Assembly: GCF_026262505.1 (NCBI RefSeq)
Contig: NC_067207.1
Location: 5,898,252 to 5,962,251, forward strand
Length of the DNA stretch: 64,000 bases
From: Trichomonas vaginalis G3
Taxonomy: Eukaryota > Parabasalia > Trichomonadida > Trichomonadidae
Direction: 5' to 3'
Positions 54,998 through 63,934 of this stretch are shown here, piece after piece; the first letter of the stretch is position 1, and each line of letters starts with the position of its first letter. The notes under the pieces were generated by a model, which searched no databases, was not told the DNA's origin, and saw only the letters and a program-made list of their open reading frames with translations. The position numbers were made by a program, and so were the translations under genes.

Positions 54998-57900
54998 TTA
55001 TATGTCATAATAGAACCCACTCGGACCAAGCTTTACTTTCTTCCTGACTGAGTTTTTAACTCTTCTTTTTCCTTCATTGCCACTACTTTCACTAGATGAA
55101 GTTACTTCTTCACTACTTTCACTTTGTTCTACTCTTCTCTTCTTCTTTGGTGTCGCTTTTGGTAACTTGCCCTCTGCTTCAAGTTGTTGCATCTTTGCCT
55201 CATGTTCACCTAGTATGTTGTAAATTTCCCATGTCCTTTTTGCCTTTGGGCTCTGGTCGCCCATCTCAGGTAACCTATATCCTAGAAAGATTTTGTCATA
55301 GTTTGTATTTGAGTCTTCGCTTATTGTTTTGCATGACTCTTTCCTGAGTTTCCGGTTCAAGCTCTTCAAACAGAGCTTGTCCATATGGAATAAGCTCGTT
55401 TCCAAATATATGTTTTTGTAGCCATTCTGGTTTTCTTTCCATGTTACCAATAATATCTTTTGTGAATGGGAAAGCTTTACCCAATGTTTCAGTCTTGCGT
55501 CATTTATTTCTGTAGTTGGTTTTATTTTGTCAAGGAACATGTTTTTCAATACTAACATTTCATTTGGTACTGTCCATTTGAGTTTTCTTAAATATTCATC
55601 CCTTCTCAGTTCATTGTCTGCAAAGTAAGTTTTTATGACATTTTGCAAACTTTCGTTTGCAAGGTCATGTACAATAGGTTCTCTTCCTTCTCTCTCCCTA
55701 ACTTTCTTTCTAAACTCTTCACCAAATATACCATCTCTATGGTTCTGTGTAGTTCTTTGAGATAAATGTTCTAGAACGTCAGGTGTTATATTTCCTTCAG
55801 CCATGTTCATTTCATACTGTCCAAAATATCTGCATGTTTCATATCTTTCAATGGCATTAAAGCGCGCTGAAAATACCAGCTATATCTGGTTCACCATTCA
55901 CTTCCATTGCGTCTACAACTTCTTGGAATTGAGGTTGTAAGTTTATGAACCACCTATCCGGATTAGCATTATGACCCCATCTCATTGTAGTTCCATAGTC
56001 TGCAGAAACAAAAGTAGGTTTTGTTTCCATATTGGTTAGGTTCTGAATGAACTTTAAACAATGTTTCATTTCTATATGTTTTGTTGAAATTTAACCTTTT
56101 ATTTTCACCGAGTTCAGCCAAAGATTGAACGTTATATGGTCGTAAGTAAAAAGGATTATTGTATTTGCGTACATTATCTTTCAGTACTTCCATTCTATGC
56201 TGAATATTTTCATCTGATGTTGGAGTCTTTTGTATGTCGGTAAACATTTTTCGATATTCTTCTACTATGTCAGCCGAATTTTTCTTAGACTCTTGGAAAG
56301 ATTCCATATTCACCTCATACTCTTGTTGAGGGTCAAGATTTTTCGGCTGTTCCAAATCTTCATCTAGTTCTGTGAAGTTAGTTTCCAAAGGAGGGACTTG
56401 TTCGTTTCCTTCAGGCTCTTCTAGCTGTTGTTGCTGAACTATTTCTTCCATGTCTGGTTGTATCTGAACTTCTTCCTGTTGAGTTTCTTGTACCTCATCT
56501 GCTGGCATTTCATATATTCCGAGACCGTTTTTAACAAGTTCCCTATCTAAGTCATCCGGACTCATAAACCTTTCTTCTTTCGTTCCGTCTCTATTTTTTA
56601 CGCGTTTCATGAAGAGAGTTGAATTATCATTTAGCTCTGACACCAAATATCTCGGAGTAAATTCATTCATGTCATTTGGATGATATGCTATTAAATCATA
56701 TCCCTTAGCGAGCTTGTATTTTCCAGGTTTGAGATTATATCCCATTTGATGCTGAACCATAAAGCTAAATAGGTTCGGGTCAGTATTTCCTTCCTTGAAC
56801 TTTCTAATAGCTTCTTTATATCTGTCACTAAAGTCAAGAGTATCTGGGTAACCATAATCTTCCTTAAGCATTTTTAAGAATTCTTGGTTTCCTTTTTCTC
56901 TACTTCTTTTATGTCCTTGCTCTGTTTGTGGTTGTTGTGCAGGGTTTTGAACTGTTGGTTGCTGTGTTGGTTGTTGTTGTTGTGCTGGATTTTGAACTGT
57001 TGGTTGTGGTGCAGGTGCAGGGGTTTGAACTGTTGGTTGTTGTGCAGGGTTTTGAACTGTTGGTTGCTGTGTTGGTTGTTGTTGTTGTGCTGGATTTTGA
57101 ACTGTTGGTTGTGGTGCAGGTGCAGGGGTTTGAACTGTTGGTTGTTGTGCAGGGTTTTGAACTGTTGGTTGCTGTGTTGGTTGTTGTTGTTGTGCTGGAT
57201 TTTGAACTGTTGGTTGTGGTGCAGGTGCTGGATTTTGAACTGTTGGTTTTGGTTGTTGTTGTGGTGCTGGATTTTGAACTGTTGGTTGTTGTGTTGGTTT
57301 TGGTGCATGCCTGTGTCTGTGTCCATGTGACGATGTAAATGTTTTAGGTAGTCCTGGTGCAGGTGCTTCTCTTGGAGGGTTTGGTGGTATATAAGTTCCA
57401 CCAGCTGGCACATATGTTCCATCTGCAGCATAATGTCCTACCTGACTTTTCGTTCTTAAGAAAGCATTTACTAGGTCTGTTTTGGTCTGTTGTAACTTTT
57501 TTTCTTGACTTTCCACAACAGTTGCTCTAACGGCGTCATAGGCACTTTGAACTGCCTGTCTCGTTGCTGCATCTGTTATTTCGTCATATTTTGTGCTACT
57601 TCTCTTAACTCTTTGTCGAAACCTTCAGACTTCAGTTTCTTTCCAGATGAGAAGTCGTTCACTAGTTTCACCTTACTATGAAGAGCTTCGAAGGCATTCT
57701 TAAAGTCAGCATTCACTAAAGCTTCATTTTGAACTGTCTTCATCCGCTTGTATTTTTGTCCTTATTGACCCTATAAGTTGGGCTGCTTTAGCGTTGGCTT
57801 GGGCATCTAACCAGTCATTATTAGCTTTTATAATATCTGCACTTTTCATTGCCTTTTGCATGGCTGCGTCGTTATTTTTTACTTTCTTGTGCTAAGTTTT

Positions 57901-58559
57901 CATTACTGTACGGTTTGGTTTTGCAACTGTAAAAGTTTTTCTGCCTTTACATTTGCTTCAACTTCTTTTTATACTCATCGCTATCCATATATGTCTTCAT
58001 GGCTTTTTGTTTTATCTCTTCATCTTTCAGTACTTTATATTGAGTAGTATGGTTTTTCAAATTTATAACATCTTGTTCCATTTTTGCTACTTCTGCTGCT
58101 TTTTCTGACACTTTTTTCGCATATTCCTCTGTACTTAGTTCTTTCAGTTGTTCTTCTTTCTTCTTTTCTCTACGTTTAAATCATTTAGTTTCTTTGTCTG
58201 TCTGTCATATTCTAGTTTCTTTCGTTTTCACTTATTTGTTTCTGTATGTCTATGTTTGACTTTTTGACATCTGTTATTTGATTTTTGAGTGAACTCAAAT
58301 TCATTTGACTTTGAGGGTTATAAGCTGTTCGTCTGCAGCTCCACCATAGCCTGCCATTTTCGCTAAAAGTGCCGCTCTTAAACCTCCACTCTGTGCACCA
58401 ATAACTCGGTTTAAAAGCAATAGGGTGCTTGACATTTGTTGCAACATAGTGGGTCATTCATCATTTGTTGTTGCAACTGTTGTATGGTGTCAGTTTTACT
58501 ATTGGATGTTTCAATGCTCCCTTCCTCTTACGTATATTCTTACGTAGCTTACGTGGCAT
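54998..58559 (-). CDS. Very large structural-type protein, coiled coil plus Pro/Gln repeats (about ten frame breaks)
   Basis: From ATG at 58559 (MPRKLRKNIRKRKG) segments of three frames can be followed in order to 54998, implying about 1,190 residues. Basic N-terminus; a Gly/Ala-rich stretch (SGGLRAALLAKMAGYGGAAD) near 58,400; long charged coiled coil to about 57,500; a Pro/Gln/Val repeat region 57,330-56,930; an acidic Gln/Glu-rich middle; and a conserved-looking C-terminal half with YLRPYNVQSLAELGEN and REGREPIVHDLANESLQN. The longest clean frame is 57516-55969. Breaks I resolved, for example A5 or A6 runs in the coiled coil and AAAA near 56,014, are in homopolymers. Possibly an internal virion or scaffold protein. 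No homologue recognised. Confidence 0.5.
56941..57255. repeat. Three 105-bp tandem repeats coding Pro/Gln/Val motifs
   Basis: AGGGTTTTGAACTGTTGG recurs at 56941, 57046 and 57151, a 105-bp (35-codon) period, the third copy diverging near its end. On the minus strand the unit codes PTVQNPAQQQQPTQQ followed by shorter PTVQ variants. Long open frames on the other strand and frames are shadows. Confidence 0.9.
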
Positions 58560-58819
58560 TTTAAGTGAAGTTAAAAAGCGGTTTTTGACAGATGTTTATA
58601 TGACACTTTTTGTTCAGCTCAAAAAACTACTCGGTCAAAGTGTTGTCAGTTTTGTAAAATAACCGTCCTATCTCATTCTATAAGGGGAAAAAGGCTTCTC
58701 AAAGTATACTTCCTTGGAACGCCTGTAACTTTTCCTGTAGCGACGATAGATCCTTACTTGTCCGGACAAAGTTATACTATTTTGAGTGCTCTACAAAAAA
58801 GTCACCGGCTGGCTCGTCC
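58560..58819. other. Gap between the large protein and methyltransferase genes
   Basis: The longest non-coding stretch inside the element (260 bp). It ends in the GTCACCGGCTGG motif shared with 59663. The plus-strand open frame crossing it has no support. Confidence 0.5.
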
Positions 58820-58864
58820 TCAGAAATTTTTTAGGGGGTAGAGGGCACAAAGTGCCTGGAACTC
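58801..58864. repeat. Structured motif, copy A (overlaps methyltransferase 3' end)
   Basis: GTCACCGGCTGG then, after a variable piece, a two-stem hairpin at 58835-58864: GGGGT, AGAG, GGCAC, loop AAA, GTGCC, TGGA, ACTC. It shares layout with copy B at 59663-59753 but with a compensatory A-T for G-C change in the inner stem. It overlaps the last codons of the methyltransferase gene on the opposite strand. Confidence 0.55.
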
Positions 58865-59536
58865 ATTTTGGCTTTGTTGGAAGTAAAAGCATGGATGGTT
58901 ATGTATAACGTCTAAAGTTTCTAAAGAGTCTCTCAAAGTCCAGTCTACTTGGTATTGAAAATCCCATGTGTTATAGAACGGCGGGTCCACTATAAAGAAA
59001 ACATTTTCCTTGTCTTTATATTTTTCATACAACTCTGTCCAATGACATCTCACAAACTCTATACCCTCAATATATTTTTCTATGTCCTCTTTGAAAACAT
59101 TTGTATAGTTAAGATATAAAACTTTTGACATAAGTGTTTCAATGTCATGAACTCTTATAGCACCACTATATAATAGTCTAGCAGATATACTATCCCAGTC
59201 TATATATTCTGCTTTTTTCAAAACCTCTCTCACAATATTTTTCTTATCTAATGGTATACGTTCCATCTTACCTATAGGTATCTTTTCTTTTAACTCTTTC
59301 AATATATTGTTTGTGTCTGGAATATGTTTGAGACGGTCCATATAGTTGTCGAAGTCATTGCATATAATCTTTGAGTCAGGAAATACGGTATAACATAAAT
59401 GGGATATATAGAAACTTCCACCGAACAAATCTACAAATGTTAGACCATTCGGTAGTTTCTTAAGTTCTCTCAATATAATATCTTTACATCTACTCTTATT
59501 TCCAAAGAACGGTAACGGCGGTTTTGTAAAATTCAT
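58820..59536 (-). CDS. D12-class DNA N6-adenine methyltransferase
   Basis: The protein has 238 residues, with ATG at 59536. The D12/Dam motif order is clear: PPLPFFGNKSRCKDIILREL (motif X and start), VDLFGGSFYI (motif I, AdoMet loop), IICNDFDN (motif II), and VFFIVDPPFYN (motif IV, DPPF instead of the more usual DPPY). It would methylate adenine in DNA; the target site cannot be predicted. It is the first gene from the right end of the element. Such enzymes are common in large DNA viruses, PLVs and phages, and may protect or mark element DNA. The last 14 codons lie in the structured repeat motif. Confidence 0.88.
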   Translation of the reverse strand: MNFTKPPLPFFGNKSRCKDIILRELKKLPNGLTFVDLFGGSFYISHLCYTVFPDSKIICNDFDNYMDRLKHIPDTNNILKELKEKIPIGKMERIPLDKKNIVREVLKKAEYIDWDSISARLLYSGAIRVHDIETLMSKVLYLNYTNVFKEDIEKYIEGIEFVRCHWTELYEKYKDKENVFFIVDPPFYNTWDFQYQVDWTLRDSLETLDVIHNHPCFYFQQSQNEFQALCALYPLKNF

Positions 59537-59600
59537 TTATATATAATAATAAAAATGTTTTTACCCGAAAAGTGGCAAAACATGAAAACATATATAATTT
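59537..59600. other. Upstream region of the methyltransferase gene
   Basis: Short AT-rich spacer containing ACCCGAAAAGTGGC, a degenerate copy of the terminal AAAAGTGAC motif. Confidence 0.4.
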
Positions 59601-59627
59601 GTGAAAAGTGACATAAAAAGTGACACT
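59601..59627. repeat. Right inverted-terminal motif of the virus-like element
   Basis: GTGAAAAGTGACATAAAAAG followed by TGACACT; its reverse complement matches the left motif at 50024-50053 with the same doubled GTCACTTTT arrangement. Confidence 0.5.
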
Positions 59628-59662
59628 ATTAATATGATGTAAATAACAATGGTTTTGGTTTT

Positions 59663-59753
59663 GTCACCGGCTGGTCGGCTGGGGTTCGGTCCTCCTCTTG
59701 GGTCTTGGGCAAAATTTCTTATGGGCTAGAGGGCGCAACGCGCCTGGAAGCCC
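59663..59753. repeat. GC-rich structured motif, copy B
   Basis: The most GC-rich stretch in the area. GTCACCGGCTGG is followed by a G/T-rich insert and a hairpin at 59723-59753: GGGCT, AGAG, GGCGC, loop AAC, GCGCC, TGGA, AGCCC. Both stems pair perfectly around a conserved AGAG/TGGA internal loop. Direct copy of the motif at 58801, lying 36 bp outside the terminal motif. Confidence 0.6.
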
Positions 59754-59877
59754 CACTTACCTGACCTTATACACTTATTAATTCATTAATGATCTTATCT
59801 GATGGAATCAATGGGAACTACAATTTCGATTTTTTTTTAGTGGCCGAAAAAATTTCATGGTAAAAAGCACAGATTAG
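59754..59877. other. Spacer before the BspA-like gene
   Basis: Short spacer; nothing beyond ordinary AT-rich sequence. Confidence 0.5.
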
Positions 59878-60672
59878 ATGAAAATAAACGATGTATTTGA
59901 AACTGGTAATATTACATATTCTATTATAGATGTGCTTCAAAGAGAAATTCGTGTCGGAACCGGAGTTTTTAATGACACCATTTCAAATGCTGTTAATAAC
60001 TCATACAATGGATCGATTACTATTCCAAATTTTGTTGTCTATGATAATAAATTATGGAGAGTTACTGAAATTGGGCAATGTTCGTTTGTGCACTGTAATA
60101 ATATTACAAATTTTGTTATTGGTTATAATATTGCTTATCTTCGCCAATATGCGATCTACAGATGCTACAATGTCAGTAGCATAATATTTGAAGAACATAG
60201 CCGTTTGAAAAAATGTGAAACATACAGTTTATATGATTTATATAGTTTGAAAGAGATTTCATTTGGAGGGGATCGTCTTGAATCTCTGGGAAAGTATGCA
60301 ATGAGTTATACATTCTTCCTTGAATATATTAGATTGCCTGCTTCTGTGATTAATGAAAGCGCATTTAAAGGTTTGGATTCCCTCAAAGAAGTTCATTATT
60401 GTGGAAAATCTTCAATAACTAATGATATTTTCTTTAGGGTTAAAGTGAATGATTATTTGACTCCAAGTGACATAAAAGTTAAAGTGACATCCAGTTATCC
60501 ATCAACTACATTTGGAAAAAATGATACTGTAATAGTTGATGATTCTATTGATTGTGATTTCCCTCAGTCGCTTAGTGATTTCGATCTTTTATGCAAAACT
60601 GTTTATAATAATTATAATATCCATTTATCTTATTCTTACTTCTCCATATTCATTCTGATGTATGATTCATAA
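59878..60672 (+). CDS. BspA-like leucine-rich-repeat protein
   Basis: 264 residues with about five LRR units of the Treponema/BspA type. Typical blocks are TEIGQCSFVHCNNITNFVIG, LRQYAIYRCYNVSSIIFEE, ESLGKYAMSYTFFLEYIRLP and NESAFKGLDSLKEVHYCG. There is no signal peptide at the start and no C-terminal membrane anchor, so secretion is not shown. BspA-like proteins form one of the largest trichomonad gene families, some of them surface-exposed and involved in adhesion; for this member the role is unknown. It lies immediately outside the right end of the viral-type element. Confidence 0.85.
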   Translation: MKINDVFETGNITYSIIDVLQREIRVGTGVFNDTISNAVNNSYNGSITIPNFVVYDNKLWRVTEIGQCSFVHCNNITNFVIGYNIAYLRQYAIYRCYNVSSIIFEEHSRLKKCETYSLYDLYSLKEISFGGDRLESLGKYAMSYTFFLEYIRLPASVINESAFKGLDSLKEVHYCGKSSITNDIFFRVKVNDYLTPSDIKVKVTSSYPSTTFGKNDTVIVDDSIDCDFPQSLSDFDLLCKTVYNNYNIHLSYSYFSIFILMYDS

Positions 60673-60993
60673 ACCAAGCTTTTATTATGTATTGCCTATT
60701 TCCTTCTTAAAGTTCTTTGAAAGCTAACAAACAATAAACTTAAAAGATGTTTTATTTACACTTTAATTATAGTTAAAATATATTGCTTTAATTTTAGCGG
60801 TTTGAGTAGATTTTGTTGATTACCTGTAATTAATAGGCCCAATTAATTTTGCTGATTTATCTAATTGGATAAGAGTATCGAGTCTATTCTCTTGGTTATA
60901 TATATTTTTATGATGTTTTGATATTAATATGTTCATTTAGGATTATTTATCAGTTAAAAAAAATGAACAATACCGGAAAGTTTAACATAATAA
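60673..60993. other. Spacer between convergent genes
   Basis: AT-rich spacer; nothing recognised. Confidence 0.6.
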
Positions 60994-61829
60994 TCATTGC
61001 AAAAAGAATCTGTTTTGGGTCTTCATCAGTTGTTCGATAATTTCACCAGTCAAAATAGTCTGGACTGCACAATCACAGTATTTATTTTGTTCTTTCTCTT
61101 CTGATGATGAAATTGATTCTGAATGCTCTTTGACTTCAGCGCACCCATCTTTATCGGCTTGCTCCATTGATTCTTTCATCTCTTGAAGTTTTTCTTCTTT
61201 TTCTTTGTTTAACTTTTCTTGGTTTGTTTCTGGAATCTTTTCTTCAGTTTTTTGATTATCTTCATTTTCATTTCTCGCTGGTACAGGTTCTTCTTCAACC
61301 TTTTCTAGTTTTGGAACTGCCTTCTCTTGTAGATCTGGATAATTTTGATATTTTTCGATGATTCGCTCGGCCATCAATCTTGCATAAAAAGATGCCGCAT
61401 CAGCACTGCAATATCTACCCCAGGTATAATCAATCATCATTTTATGGGCAAATTCTTTTGGAATTTTAATTGCCTTACCAAAAATTTCGGCAACCAATTT
61501 TGCAATGATGCCAGAAACATATTTACCTCTGATTGTTCGACAGAGTTCGACTTCAATTTCTTTTGCAAGGCTCTCAACACGCTTTTTCTTCAACTCTCCT
61601 CTTCTTCACTCAATTGAGCATCTTTCTTCATTTGTTCAAGTTTATCATTTATTAAATCAGCAAGATCAATTGCAGTATCACAGCTGATATACCTTCCTCT
61701 GAAGTATTCAATTAATATTTTGTATGCTAATTCTTCAGTTAGACCGAGTTGCTCAGTGAATAATTTGGAAACATGTTTTGCCTTCTCGTAGCCAACGTAA
61801 CCACCTTGGAGTGTATGAAATTTGAATAC
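60994..61829 (-). CDS. Unknown protein with two copies of a ~60-residue helical module (one frame break, no ATG)
   Basis: Two related helical modules are visible. The upstream one (about 61,820-61,640) includes EELAYKILIEYFRGRYISCD then TAIDLADLINDKL. The downstream one (about 61,560-61,370) includes EFAHKMMIDYTWGRYCSADA then ASFYARLMAERI. A frame shift of one base near 61,593-61,600 separates them. After the second module comes a long acidic Glu/Lys coiled region and a C-terminal CDCAVQTILTGEIIEQLM. The frame opens after a stop at 61830 with no ATG, so the true start is missing or hidden by another error. No family recognised. Confidence 0.5.
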
Positions 61830-62245
61830 TCAATTTACTATTACATTGAGAATATCAGCATAAAATGCTTTTCATATCATTCCTTATGGATAAGATTTAA
61901 AAAAAAAGTAATATATATGAAAAAAAAAACATATAATTTTTCAAGAATTTAGCTTCATTAGCAATATTAAATCATTTATAAGCAACTATAGTCAATAGAG
62001 ACTATGATTTTAATGAGTTTATTTGAACAATAGATAAATATAGGAATATTCAGTTTTGATATTTTTGTTCATCTGCAGGTATTCCTTAATAAAGATAGAT
62101 ATTAATTTTACATCATGAATATATTTCAATTCCAGAATATTATGAGATTACACCTCAAAATCCTCGAGGATTTCTACAATAAAATACTATCACAATTCTA
62201 AATTTTGGTATAGATAAACAACAACAGAGCATTTTATTATGAAAA
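61830..62245. other. Spacer
   Basis: AT-rich spacer between two minus-strand genes; nothing recognised. Confidence 0.55.
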
Positions 62246-63465
62246 TTAAACAAAATATAACCAAGGAGATTCCAAAATCTTTTCTGCTGATGGTCTGTTC
62301 TTAGGAATTATGAATAAGAGAGGTTTAAGGAACTCAGTGAGTTCCTCAGCATCTTGTTCTGTGAGTCCATATTTAATAAGTAAATTATATAAGCAAGGAA
62401 GTTGTTTCTTGTAAGTTGCAATGAGTCCACCATGTCTGTTATAGAGTTCTGGATAGAATTTACCGTTTTTGGCCCAATCTCTTGGTATTGTTCCCAAAAC
62501 ATATTCCATCATTGAGAGTTGAACAGCATCAAATAGGTCTCTGTTCTTAGATGTCTCTTCTACATCAGGATCTGGAAGAACGGGGTCGAATAAATGATGT
62601 CTTTGGCTAATTCAAAAGTCATACAGCCTAAACTCCAAATATCAGCGGAGCAATCGTAAGGAAGACCAAGAAGTACTTCAGGCGATCTGTATTGACGAGT
62701 TTGAATTAAGTCGTTCATGATTTCATCGACAAAACAAGAATTTCCAAAATCTCCGAGTTTGAAATTGATTGTAGACTCATCATCTTCGAGGCAATTAAAT
62801 ACTTCTCTATTATCATCCTCAGAAAACGGTCCGTATGGGAAAATTGGCCTTTCTGCGAAGACATTTTCTGGTTTTAAGTCAGTATGAATTGTACCATGCT
62901 TGTGCATAAAGTCCAAGCCTTTGAGAGTGTCCAATACAATCTTTTTAACGAGTTTAAGTGGAATTGGAACGTAATTGTCATCGAAATAGTTAATAAACGT
63001 TAAAATATTCTGTGAAACTAATTCAAATACCAAGCAGCAGTGATCCTCGTAATAGAAAACGTCATGAAATAGCGTAATATGCTTTGTTGGATCATCAATT
63101 GCGGAAAGATATGAATTAAGTACTAATTCATCCTCGAATTGTGAATCATCTTGATTTGAATCAAATGCTTTCTTTAATATTTTGATTGCAACATTCTCAC
63201 ATCTTAAATAATCATAAGCAAGCCAAACTAAGCAAAATGTTCCACGACCAATCATTGTTTTGATTTGGTATCTATGAGAGAGAACCATATTTTGATGAAG
63301 TAATAAGTGGCCTTCGTCGAAATCGCTGCGATATAATTTATCAAGCTGGTCCATTTTATCTCCGGAGTAAGTCTTTCCTGGTTCTGTTCCAAAGAAGTAA
63401 GGAGATGACTCATCCTCTTGTTCCTCATGGAAATCTTCTTCCTGGAAGTCTGAACTTGATGCCAT
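62246..63465 (-). CDS. SRPK-type serine/arginine protein kinase (one frame break)
   Basis: A CMGC kinase of the SRPK group, about 406 residues from ATG at 63465. Motifs in order: glycine loop IGRGTFCLVWLAYD, ATP lysine in VAIKILKK, catalytic HTDLKPENVF (the HTDxKPEN form is SRPK-specific), LGDFGNSC in place of DFG-A, RQYRSPEVLLG and DIWSLGCMTFELAKD. The frame shifts at 62592-62594 (AAA on the plus strand needs one more base). The C-terminal lobe then continues in another frame with EYVLGTIPRDW and PSAEKILESPWL. SRPKs phosphorylate SR splicing factors. The acidic N-terminus (about 20 residues) and absence of a long spacer insert are also visible. Confidence 0.88.
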
Positions 63466-63764
63466 TTTTTTCTGTTCACTTTTGGATATCCAATGGACTG
63501 AATTTAACGGTATTGTCCGCAAATACCAAACAATTTATTACATATCATTTATTTCCAATAAAATTATCAAATAAAATATGATAATAATCGAATTTCAAAA
63601 TCAGTTTCAGCGTTTAAAGCTTTTATAGATATGAAGTTGATCTACTAAGTCAATGCATAGCAGAGCTTTCATATATAGATGAACGGATTCTATCCGATTT
63701 CAAAAGCAAATTGCTCGCCTCATTTTTGCAAGAGTTATCATGGTATAAGTAGATAAGATTGGAT
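63466..63764. other. Spacer
   Basis: Divergent spacer upstream of the kinase; nothing recognised. Confidence 0.5.
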
Positions 63765-63923
63765 ATGGCACGAATCCCTGAGATATTTTACTCTATTAGT
63801 GATATTCAAGAATCAAATCACATCTTTCTCGTGGACGAGCTTGCAAATAAAAGTTCTCAGAGAATTAGAAAGAGTGGAAGCATATCTACTCGAAAATTTT
63901 TGCTAATTGCTTCTAAAAATTGA
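63765..63923 (+). CDS. Possible 52-residue small protein
   Basis: ATG at 63765 to TGA at 63921-63923. It starts MARIPEIFYSISDIQESNHI and has a basic, Ser-rich C-terminal half. TTATCATGG lies 20-30 bases upstream. Codon composition is less AT-rich than the flanks, which makes it better than a random frame, but no homologue is recognised and it may be chance. Confidence 0.25.
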   Translation: MARIPEIFYSISDIQESNHIFLVDELANKSSQRIRKSGSISTRKFLLIASKN

Positions 63924-63934
63924 CAAATTTTGAA

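Larger units (their letters stand above)
50024..59627. mobile_element. Polinton-like virus (PLV)/virophage-like integrated element, about 9.6 kb
   Basis: Boundaries are set by AGTGTCACTTTTT at 50024-50036 and its reverse complement at 59615-59627, each followed inward by a second GTCACTTTT. Contents from right to left are a D12 adenine methyltransferase, a very large coiled-coil and Pro/Gln protein, a probable double-jelly-roll capsid protein, a plus-strand small protein, a 193-residue protein, a probable penton-type protein, an SF3 helicase and a 97-residue protein. Genes are packed with spacers of about 5-35 bp and all but one lie on the minus strand, unlike the sparse cellular neighbourhood. 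No integrase, PolB, packaging ATPase or protease was found. No clear target duplication: flanks ATTGAA and ATTAAT are similar, not identical. Confidence 0.6.

Noticed and set aside
56884-57338. Cys/Trp- or Val/Leu-rich plus-strand proteins over the 105-bp repeat
   Set aside because: Repeat shadows of the Pro/Gln coding strand with absurd composition.
50024-59627. Standard Maverick/Polinton
   Set aside because: No integrase, PolB, FtsK-type ATPase or cysteine protease motifs seen in any frame, and the length is about half or less of typical Mavericks.
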